Positions 38,001-50,000 of a stretch of 64,000 bases of DNA are shown one piece after another. The stretch's first letter is position 1, and each line of letters starts with the position of its first letter. A model generated the notes under the pieces. The model was not told the origin of the DNA. It did not search any database and worked only from the letters and a program-made list of their open reading frames with translations. The stretch covers positions 51,021,493-51,085,492 of the forward strand of contig NC_044573.1 in NCBI RefSeq assembly GCF_901933205.1. Reading direction: 5' to 3'. The stretch is from Camarhynchus parvulus (taxonomy: Eukaryota > Chordata > Aves > Passeriformes > Thraupidae). The position numbers and the translations under genes are program-made.

Positions 38001-41000
38001 TAAGTGTGCCTAAAGTGCAGTTGTACTTGCTCAGTTTAAAATGCAGTTGTTGTGGCTACTTTCATTTGTAAATATTGGAAAGAAGGTAAGGCATGGTCCT
38101 CATAGTGATGCACTTCTGGAATACTATAGGATGTAAGTGTAGATACTAAAGATAGATCTTACCCAAGAGAAATGCTTGGTGAGGAGTTCTTGCAAGATTC
38201 TCCATCTTCCGTAGCCTGAGACTCCACCAAAATATTCATCTTATTGAGAGGCACAAAATAAGTTTGCTTTTTGATGTGTTCTCTTAAAACTGTCTGCTCT
38301 GAGCCCTGACATCCTTTACTAGATCCAGTAGTAACATTTCCTAGAGCCAGAGAGTGAATGCATATTTGCACATTGAATTGGACTGAAAAAAATCATCTTA
38401 GGACAGTGCACTGATCGATTGACTCCTTAGAGTACCTGAAGCAATCCTGCTTTGAAGATGGAAGAAATTGTTACAAATATCAGTGCAGAATGCTAGCAGT
38501 GGTACATTTTCTGTTGTGTGTTGGGGTTTTTTGTTGTTGATGCTAAAAGGACAGAAATGCTTTGTAATTGGAAAGAAGCAGAATTCTCTCATTTTGTTTA
38601 ATTGGTGAATACCGATGGTAAAAGGGAGTGTACAAGAAATACAGAAAATATTTGCTCCTCTGTATAGCATCATTACATTTCAACAGTTTGTTTATCCATT
38701 CTCATGTAAAGGGATGATGGGAGAAGTATGACTTGACTGTTTGAGACGCTTGCAGAAGTTTTTTTCAGCCTAAGTTACATTTAGCCTGACACCTGCTTAT
38801 AGAGCATGACATCTATTTTTAGACCACCTGCCTATTTTTTCAATGGGTAGTTGAAATTGCCTTCATATGTGGACTATCAACTATTAAAAGGCTTTTAAAG
38901 CAATAGCAGAAGGCATAGAAAGCAGATATTTGACACCTAGAATCAGAAAATGGATGTTGACCATGATATGTATGTTTTTAAATGGCAAGTGGTTGATTAT
39001 TGGGTAGTATGAATGGATTGTGTGACAGATGAAGAGTGGTTGTTCTATATCTCCAGATTAGAACTAGGCAAAAGGATTTTCTGGAAGGTTTGGTTTTACA
39101 AGACACAGCTTAGATCAGAGCGGTAGGAAACTCTGCAATAGCAGTGTTCTTTTCGTTTACCTCAGGAGTAGCATTCATTCAGTAGGGCAGCCTTCTCAAA
39201 AGGGAGAGCAGTGCATGTTAAAAACAAACCAAACCAACAGCATTTCACTTCTCAGTTCTGGAATGATAAGCTTTGCAGTTGGGATGCAGGACAGACATCA
39301 AACACTTTGTTTCATTCTCCTCTCTCCATCCATCATCTTGGTGCCAGGGTTGGGGGTGCTTGGGCTGTCCTTTAGTATGCCCTCCCAAGGGCACCACTAG
39401 ATGGCCAAGGACCTCAGCTGTGTCCTGAGGTGGGTGCACTGGAGCTGGTTTTATCCAGCACGGGGCAGCCCTGGCCTGTCCTCACAGACACCGCTCGTGC
39501 CGTGCTGAGTTGCCAGCACCTGGGATGGACCCCTGATACAACTGCAGCTTCACACTTTGTCAATAAATAATTGCCATATTAGAGGGGAGATGTACAGGCT
39601 CTTAAATATTGCATAATAATCTTTCCTAAAAGTAGCATATGCTGGGTGTGTGTTTTCTGTATTTTGTGGCTTCTAGAGTGTTTGTTAAAAATGAAGGAAT
39701 TTAATCTGTAACACTGACTGACCAGAAATTATTATTAAAACAAAGTTTAACAGAAAGCCATGTTTTCCAATTGCACCTTTTCTTTTTGAGGTAGAGTGAA
39801 TGCATTTTAATAAATATGTCATCAGAATAAGCTGTTTTTCTAAAGAACATCTTGTTTTAAAAAATGAAGACCATATCTTTCTCTTGGATTGTGTGGGCAT
39901 CCTGGGTGATACAATGTACGAAATTTGAGCAAGGGAGCTTGCTGGAGATACCTTTTGTATTTTGTCTCTCTACCCTGTTCTAGATGACAGTGCAATAGGC
40001 TTTGTGAAGTACAGTATTGAATTTCAGTTTAATAATTTTGTAGAAACTTTGGATTTAATGTTCAAATTAATTTTTAATTTTTTAAAATAAAAAAATAATG
40101 TTTAAAATTTTGGCATTGGTGTGAACCGTGGTCTCCCAGCCTGCATTGTTCATTTGGGCAAATTATTCCACTCATCCTTCCACATTTCTAATGTTTATAT
40201 TCAGCCTTGATCCTTGATTTATATTACCTCATAACTGTCAGAACTGGTTGTTTCCCATGCAACTGTTGGCAAAACAGTTGATTTGCATAATCAGTTTAAT
40301 ATTTCTTGCATCAATTGACAGCTCTTCCTGGATTAAACACTATTGTAACTGCCCAGGAGAGACAATGTGGCCAATCTTCCTTTCATGTTTTGACATGCTA
40401 AAAGTTGTACTTAGGAACAGTAAAGTATATTTTAAAAAACAAAATGGAAAATCTTAATGTCATGGAATATTACAAACAAATCACACTAATCTGGAGTTAT
40501 GTCAGCCTTTCTGTATTCATGCTTTTAAATTAAATCTTGAATTTTAAAATAATATAATTAGAAGAAATTCCATATTTCTGATAATCAGCAGTAGCATTTA
40601 AAGTTTCAAGTATTTAAATCTAAAGTAAATAATCATCAAAGTTTATGGAGATAGGAAGCTTTCTTCATTATTTCATGTCAGTAATTACTACACAGTGCTA
40701 TGTCTTTCGTACTAGTTTTTCTTTGTATCATTTATTTCCTTTTCCTGATATGCTGCACTGATTGAAGAGCTCCACATTTTGCTTTCATGCTGAGATCTTG
40801 TTAGAGGTGTTATTTTAATTATTTTTTGTAATTCACCTATTAATTTTAGGTGTTTATCTTTAAAAGGGTATCAAATGACAGCAGAGAAAGTGGAAAAGAT
40901 TTCTGTATTTCTGTTTTAAATGCATTAATTTGCAGAAGTGAGTGGTTAAAATGGCTGGCCTTTTCCCTCCCCCAGAACGCCCAGCACAGGAAGTACGCCA

Positions 41001-44000
41001 GGTGGAAGGCAGCGTACATTCATAACTGCTTAAAGAACGGAGAGACTCCTCAGCCTGGCCCCATTGGAATGGAGGGAGAGAGTTTTGGTATGTGTTTCCC
41101 TTTTCTTTTTAAGAGAGAGTGATGCTGTGCTAAGGTGAAGTGGTGGTATGCACAGTTCTTCAGGGAGCACCCCTCAGGAAGCACAGCTTCCCAGCTTGAT
41201 GTTCCATTCACAATGAGCTGCCTTCTTTTCAGCTTCTCCTGCTGTTATTTTTATTGGACCTTACTGTGTGATTGACTTATTTAATAAAATATTCTTTTCC
41301 TTGTTGTGGAGATTATTATTTTGAATACTGCTACTCTCTAAGAAGGCATTGTCAGCTTTGGGCCAGAACCATACATTTCTTTAACGCTAACCTCTTTTAA
41401 ATCTGTTCTGTAAAGTTATGATCCCTTTGCCAGTTTATCCTCTCTCAGAAGCTTAGTAGGAGTTAAAAGTGGACTGATGGCAAGTGAATTCAACTTCAAA
41501 GCAAAGACCTGCTTGTGACACAACTCCTTTCTCCCTGTGTAATAATATCAGTTTCAAAACGGGTTTATGGTCTACTTTTACTGAGTTGGATTTTCTGCCT
41601 CTTCCTCACTGATCTTTCTTTTCCTTGCTTCCCCTGGCTACCTGAGCTCCCTGTACAGGATTCCTTGAGGTTCCCACTTTATCTAACAGTTAAGGAGATG
41701 ATTTCCAAGGACATCCACTTAACCAAACTGAATGTGTGTCAGAACAAGTTGTTTTGCTTTAGATAGGGATCAGTTTCATTTGTTTTGGTAGTGAGCAGTT
41801 TCTTTGCTTTTCTCCTCAATGCAGATTGAATACAAATTTCAAAGGTTGATCTCTTATGAGATAGGATGTCATTGGAATGGATATTTTCATGATGCAGATT
41901 AAAACAGACTAATTCTGCACAATGACAACCCCTGTGTATCGTTCTTCACATACCTAGTGGAGCAGCTGAGACCATCAAATAGTTTGTTATTTTCTTCTGA
42001 GCTGGCACATGAGACTTTGTGGCTTGTCAATTAAGTTGATGCTAATTTATCTCTTAAGCTTAGATTTAGTAATAAAAATTTTTCCAACTTAAATGAGTCA
42101 ATAAACAAATCTACAGTGTGAAAAGGAAAGATCTACCTTGTAGAGTATCTATCTGACCTGTAGAGCCACCTTATAGGGGTGGCTACATAAAGTTTTCTGA
42201 TTGTATATATAAATATAGATGACCAGTGTGTTTATACTTGTGCACACATGTGAAATGTAAATTAATATAAAGTAATATAAATATTGCTTTTAATAAGTTA
42301 CGAGTAGGCTTGTAATTTTCTGCTTAGTACTTTTGTTTTAATCATGTCAAAACATTAGAAAACTAGTTTCTTCTCTGGTTCTCAATCTTTTCATCATGTA
42401 ATCTCACATTTTGATGCATCTTCACATTGTCATTTATATGTCCTGGACAGTGTTACATTAAAAAAAAAAGGATATGATCATGATTTTTTTTTAAGGAGAA
42501 TGTGTACCGAACATCTATTTCAGTTTATTATTATCTTTATAGTGTCTAATAAGCTGGGTGGCAAATATAATTTATTTGCAATTTCCTGGATAAAATACTA
42601 TTTATATATTAGTGCTCCAGCAACACTGCAACATAAGTAAATTCAAATATTTGTGAACAAATACTGAGCATGATAGTTTTATATCCAAGCTACTTGTTTG
42701 TTCTTGTTATTATGTTTTCTTAACCTAAAGGCACCCTACAGACTTAAACACTGGCATGGGTATCTTACCCACTGAAATGTGCTCCAGTGTAGGCACAGCT
42801 GTATTTGAAGTGAAGCATTAGCAAACTAATTTCTTCTTCAACATACAATCTTTTCCAAGGCAGTTTCCTTAGCTGTCCATGCAGCTGTAGCCAGAGATAC
42901 TTATGATGCAACTCCAACTACAACCATCACTTCATCTTTGTCAAATTACAGCAGAGTAATGATTTAATGGAGAATTCAACATGTGAGAGAAAAATCTCTT
43001 GTTATATTGAATGTAATGAATAGTTCAGTTAAATATTTTCAGCTTTAAATGAGTGCTCTTTTAGTGGTCTGGCTCATAGGGTGGTAAAGCTGACCTGAGT
43101 ATGTGAAGCGAACTATAAATTTTAAACAAGTGCAAAAATAGAATTTCTAAGTAAACATTACAAAGTTTTTGCTAAAAATCCATGTGTGCAACTTGTAGAA
43201 GCTAATTATTTCTCAATAGAGCAACAAATAGGCTCTTTCTTCGTTTTTATTAATGCACAGAAGTAACTGACTTGCTCAAGGCTACAAAAGAAACTGTTGT
43301 AGGAAGGAAAGCAGAATTCAGGCTTTCCTCAAATCTTTGTTATTCATTGCAGTTCATTACAGGTGGTAATGGGAATTGGTGAGGACTTTTGCTTTCATTA
43401 CCAGGTTATGTCTACATGCATCTTAAAAGGGACACAAATGCTGAGTGAATCAAAATTTTAACATCCTTTTTGACAGGGAGCCTGCAAGATCTGTAACTTG
43501 ACAATATGTTTTTTGTTTGTTTATTTTGTTGTTGAATTGTATTTCATGTAGAGAGATTATTTCTCACACTCCTAATTTTCTAAGAAATGAAATGAAAAAT
43601 ACATGTTGATGTTTATTTTTTTATGGTTAGCTCCATGGTGTAGGTGTCCATAATGTCTCACATAATCAAGACGAAAATTTTATGCAAATTAATTTTTATG
43701 AGAAGAATTGTACGAAAGAGTTTCAGTTCCTCTTTGTGCATCATAAGAAGAAAAGCAGTATTGTTTGAATGTATGACTGGACCTTCCCCATTCCTTTCTG
43801 CTTGCTCATTTTCTTCCTCCCCTCGCATGTGGAAAAAGTCTGAAAGTCTGTTTAAACAGAGTGAAACTAGGTCTCTGTAGCTTGACAAATTACCATTTTT
43901 TTCCAAAGTGTTTTTTTTTTTGTGATTCTTGAAAACCATACTGTAACTCTTGAAGATGTTTTTACAGTACATAGGCATGCTTTATGCAGTTCTGCTGTTA

Positions 44001-47000
44001 GATTTATGGACACTTTTGTCAGGATGCCACCATGGAAACCTTAAAAGACATGCTTAATTCATTAATGCAGTTGGAATACAAGTCCTAGAATATGCATAAA
44101 CGTTACTTAGCATTAGCCCTAGGTCATCCAACAAGGTTTTACACCAATGGGAAAAAAAAATGGAAATAGAAAAAAGTTCCTAAATAGCCATACTATAGCC
44201 ATAGTAAATACATTCAATTTAATCACCTTCATTGCAATATAAAATATGTAGGCTACATTTCCATTTCAGAATTTCAGAAAACCTTAATAGTTCCAACTAG
44301 TAAAAAGAACAGTGTGGGAAATGTTGATGGATTTTTGAGTTCTTTTCTCAGTGTTGTGGAATAAAGTACATGTTTGGTTTGTTTTTTAAAAGCAGTGTTC
44401 AAATAGAACCTTACATCGTTAATCTTTTGGCAACATGTCAAGAAAAAGAGAAATAACTCAGCAGAATGAGACAAATAAAAAAATGTATATTGATTATAAT
44501 TCTCTGAACTCATGAAAAACAGGAGTCCAGAGAACTGGAGGAGTTTGGACTCCTTAAAAAAATTTTGCTAATATTATATTTAGTGCCCTGAGCTGCTGAA
44601 ATTAAATCATGCTTGGTGCTTCCTTACACTAGAAAAGGGAATGCCATTAAGCCTTGAGAATCTTCTATTTATGTAAAAGTACCTTTGGATGGTTGGTTGT
44701 GGGGCTGCACTGATGATTTCACAAAATCTTGCCTTCAGTAAATGAATAATTTTAAAAAACACAAACAGGTGGTCTGGGTATTCTGTAGCTCTGCAGAAAA
44801 TTTAAAGAACTCGTGAATTCTTTATGCTGGGATTCAAGCACAAAAGCTGATGAGGTTCCAAGACAAAAAATCTCATCTGGAGCTGAAATGAAATGTAAAA
44901 CAATTGTGTCACTGTTTCACAGCCTAGTTTCAGCATTTTTAAGGAATTTTTTAAATTGTAAGGAACTTTGAATTGTAGGTTATTACTGCTGCATGAGGAA
45001 ATAATTTTCTAATTTTGTAGCCTTCTTTCTCATTCCCTGGAAAAGATTTTTTTTTTCAATTATGTTTTGGACATTCTAACCATAGAATTTAAAACCTCTG
45101 TTGACTTAAATGTTCTTTTATAGCAGCCTGAAATACTTCTATCTGGCAGTACTGTTAAAAACTATTCGCAAATACTGAGAGTGGATATCTTAAAATGTTT
45201 CTAATACTTTAGTCTTTGATAAAGAATATTTTAAATATTTGCTTTGCTGAAAGAATAGTTACAATGCTTTTATGATATTTGGGCACTTTAAAGACTAAGG
45301 AGAGTTAACTTAAACAAAACTACTTTTATGTTTAATACAGTTCTAACATTATCCAGTTGCACAATGAGTAAATCAAACAGTTGAGCTTAATCTTTTGATA
45401 CATAAACCTGATTAAAATGTAGATTGCCCATTTGTGAATTTGCCTCTTGCAGGGACTGTTATTACTGGTGGTTAGCACTTCTAACACTTTTTTTTGGTTG
45501 TTTTTAACATTGCCAGACTTTAACCCTTTGAGTTCATGTCCTCTGTGGCCAGTGTTGGCCACAGCATTGCACTGTTACAGGAGTGAGTAGAGACCCTGAA
45601 CTGTGCAGTGAGGAAGTTGGAAGCTGAAACTGGGAATGGCTTGGAGAGAAAATTGGAGCAGTGCAAGAGGGACACAAGTATGTGGCAAAGGGTTGCAGAT
45701 ATGGGATATGTAATCCTAGTGCAGAGAAGGAAATCGCAGTATGCCTTGAGAACCAGATTAGGGCAACAGGAAGCTGCAACGGGCAGAATAAAGGAATAAA
45801 TGCATTTACAGCTTAAATATGGGCATGAATTTACAGGTAATTTCTCATAGCTGAGATAGTAAGCACAGTGGAAGCACATTTTTTCTCACTGCCTCATGCT
45901 CAACAGTTGGTTAGTAATTTTTGCAACAGCTTTCCCTAAATCCTAGCTTCAAGCAGACGCACAGCTTGGAAACTCCAACTTTATGGCTACAATTTGCCCA
46001 AGCTGTAAATAATTGGTAACAGTGTTGCAAGTAATGTTCGGCAGCCTCACCTTCAGACTGCATGATGAGTGTTGTGTGTAACTATTTCATTCATTTTATG
46101 TAAAGTAAGCCTCTGGTTTTGGTCATTATTTTTTCTGAAACTATTTTGTAATTTTTTTTTTTTTAGTTGACACCAAAACCAGTGAAAAATACAGCATTCA
46201 AACAATAGTTTCCTATCATTGCATTATTATTTACAAGATAGCATATGCAATGTTTACTCTTGAATCTCATCTTCTTTTTGCCAGTTTCAGACATTTAATT
46301 TTATTTCCACACATGTTAGCCACACAGTATTGCAGTATGAGTTACTAACAAAAAATACAGCAAAAGAAAAACCTGGCACCTTAAGATGTTTTTTGTCTTC
46401 CAGAAACCTGTCAGGTGTTCATTTGCATGTGTTAGAAATTGTGCCATAAACCAGAGTGTATTTATTAAAGTCCACTAAAAATGCTCTAATAACAATACTT
46501 TATTTTACTCTGCGCTATAGCCTTTTTATTAGTAAATTGTATTGTAAATTAGAAGGTATTTAGACATTTTTCCTAAAGATAGCATGTGAATTTTTTTCTG
46601 GGAGATAGAAGGACTTATATGGGAAACAATTCAGATATTTATAATAGTAATATTTTTAATAGCAGACCATTTAATTATTAAGCAGCAGAAGTGTTTGCAT
46701 AACTCATAGTCTTGTGTGGTTGAAGATCAGTGTGGATCTCTTTTGCTAGCTCTACACACATACAAGTTTTGTCCTCCCTTATTTCTTTGTTCCCTTTCAA
46801 GCACTGGCTGTTAAATAAGCAATTCCCAAAACTGCCTGTTCTTTCTGACATTATTGATACAGCTGAATGCATACACAGTAAATGAAAATCAGTTTTTTTG
46901 AATTGAACTTAATTCAAATGAAGGAGCAGGAATCAACCATTTATTCTGAATTGACTGGATCCTTAGCCTTTAAATCAGTATTAAATAAAGTAGATCAGAA

Positions 47001-50000
47001 CCTTAGAACATGACTAGGTTGAAAAATATGTAGGTTCTTTGTACATGCTGTCGGATATATTGAACCTTATTCTTACCGATCATTATGTATTCTAACTGTT
47101 CTAGATGCAATTATGACTTGGCTAAGCTGCATTTAGTTTCTTGTTTGGTATTACTTTCCCAAAGTTCCTCTTGGTTCTTATTTATTTGTGGTTTGATTTG
47201 GGGTAAAAGAATTGGCACTGTCTAGCCTTTTATGAAGAGTTTGTAAGGCAAACTCTTTTTTCCATATTCTGGTTCATGTATATGTTAAAATGTAGATTAC
47301 TGCCTATTTGTAATAACTTGTTCCACTTCTATGGGTGCAGAATACAAAGGTGTAACAAATTGTTCTAATGAGACAGCTTATATTCAGACAAGTAACTAAA
47401 TGATTCCTCAAGTTGAACAGAAGAGATCTTTGAAAGTATGTGAGTGTCTAGATCTTTGTTGTATGGTATGTTGCATTTTACCTTTTCAAATCAACCCCAT
47501 GTGGTTTGGGTTGATGTTTTATGTCCCACTGTGTGGTGGTAATATTTTTAGCAATAAAAATTTGAAAGGAGGTGTTAAGGAAAGCCAAAGTTTTAAAGTG
47601 TTTATACGTAGTAGTTGCAGTAATTCCTATTTTGTATCGTTTTAGCAGATGCTGAAAGGGAAGAAGCAGGGTCATCTTCTGTCCATAGTGGAACAGCTCC
47701 ATCATCATCATCTACATATGAAGCTACCAACGTACCAACTAGTAATTACACTGGCATACATATACCACCAGGTGCCCATGCACCTGCCAACACTCCAGCT
47801 GAAGTACCTCATAACACAGGTATCTCCAGATCACACCTGAGAAATCCATGCCTTCAATGGGAGATGAATTTTTGCCCAAATTCTAGTCCATCACATAGAA
47901 AGTAAAATAACACATTATTGTATGGCAAAAGCATCTTCATAAGCTAAGATTGTAAAAATGCCATTGGAAATATTTTTAATGTTTTCTTGAAATATGTATA
48001 TCATAGTTTGGAGCACTTTTACAGAATATATATATATGTTCCTAGACAGCAGATGTTGCAGAAATAACTTTATGCTAGTCTGGTATGTTCTGGACATATT
48101 GCAAAAATACAGTTTTCGATCAAAACAAATGAGTGTACCTAAAATGGGAACGCAAGTACAAGAATGCTTCATCTGTTCTGATTTTTTGCTGACTTTTAAA
48201 GTCAATAAATAAAAATAATCAAAGGCCTTTTTTTGCATTGATTTGCAGGAGTGACAAGTAACACCATTCAGCCTGCTCCTCAGAATATTCCTCTGGTTGA
48301 TCCTTCCCTTTACAGTGCGCAGTCTGCAGGTAAGCTTGTGGCATTTGTATTGTTGTACGTGGACATACTGTCTCCTCTGTGTCTCCCCTGCACTGAAGGA
48401 AGAAGTTTGAGAAATATTGTCACTATTATCTGAACGCTATTCCAGAATTTTAAAAAGAGTGGACAATACCTAAGCATTGTGTTGCTAAGATGTTAGTAGC
48501 TTCTGAAAGCTGCTACAAAATAGTGTTGTCTGTCTGACTGCTTTGAACTAATGAGCTAGCATTGCCTAAGGTTTTTTATTATTTATGTTGTTGCTTCTCA
48601 GGTGAGGTTCTGATATACTTTGCAAAGCCTATATTCCCAATAGCCTTGCCAAATTGTATTTTTTGTAATTAATATACATTCCCTTTACTTAAAAATTATT
48701 CTACAGGGTCAGCATGTAAGTTACTTATTAATTTCACAAAATAATTCATAAAACATTCAAGTTGCAGTTTTGTGCAGAATAATAGTGTGTGCTTCCTGAC
48801 TGGAAGTAGCACTTGTGCTAAATGAAACAATCAGTTTGTAAGGTACTGCTAATGATGTTATTTTGATGTACCATTTATTCAAGGCTTTTATCTTCTAGGA
48901 TTTCATCTGTCTTTGATGTTGAAATCACTGATAACCTATATCATATGTATTTTATGTCTGCTTGCATATCCCATGCTTTGAAGTGTACACATAAGGGGTA
49001 GCCCTGGGGAAACCATGGCTTTTGGAAGAGTAGTAACTGACAATAAAGCTGGAATCATCCTAGATTTTCATTTGAACACTCATGTACATATGGTACATGA
49101 GTACATATAGACACAGAGTTAACTGTTTTCTAAGAATTTTTCTGTCCATGGAAAAGAGAAAAGAGTGAAAAAAACCCCATAAATTACATCTCTTTTTAAT
49201 AATCAGATTTTTTTTTGGCAATATAATGTGGATGTTGAATGAGGAGGAGGTCTAGGAGGCCTACAGCTTATCCTCATCAGGATATACTCTCATTAGTATA
49301 CAATATTACACGTAATTGCTATGTTAAGTTCTAGTACTAACCACAGTAAAACATTGCCTGTTATGACTACAAAGTTTAGGTAGGTATGTTCTTGTATTTT
49401 ATAACTTAGAGATATTTAGTTACTTCATTATGTTGTTGAAGACTGTTAAAATAGCTGTTCTGAAAAAGCATTTTTGCTTCAATCAAATGCTATAGTAGGA
49501 ATTCATTGTTCAATTTGTTTTTAATCTGCTGGCATAAAGTATGCTTAAAGATATTTCCATTCTAATATATTAGAAATCCATTTTTACAGAAGAAATAAAA
49601 ATAGCAAAATTTGCCATTGATAGAGACATACTAATCTTTAGTATTCTCCTGAAGAGCAAAAGGTACTCCAGGTGCTACAGTTTTTCTGGCATATTACTGT
49701 AATCACAGAATCACAGGATAGTCTGAGCTGGAAGGGACCCAGAAGGATTAAGTCCAACTCTGAAGTGAATGGCCTATACAAGGCTCAAACCCACAACCTT
49801 GGCATTATTAACACCATGCTCTGGCCAGCTGAGCTGGCACTGATGTCTCATGTGGCAGTAACTAATTTTATTGAAAACAGCACCTCAGACCCGTAACTGT
49901 AACATTTAAACGTGGTGATAGTTTTTGAGTTTTGGGGACTGCTGTGGGGGTTTTGGTAGCTCCTCAATTGAAATGGCTCAAAGCTTTACTTAAGCCTTAC

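Noticed and set aside
49771..49846. tRNA-Ile gene on the minus strand
   Set aside because: The acceptor stem does not pair, the anticodon arm and T arm carry changes, and the sequence continues into a CR1 tail; it is the head of a SINE.
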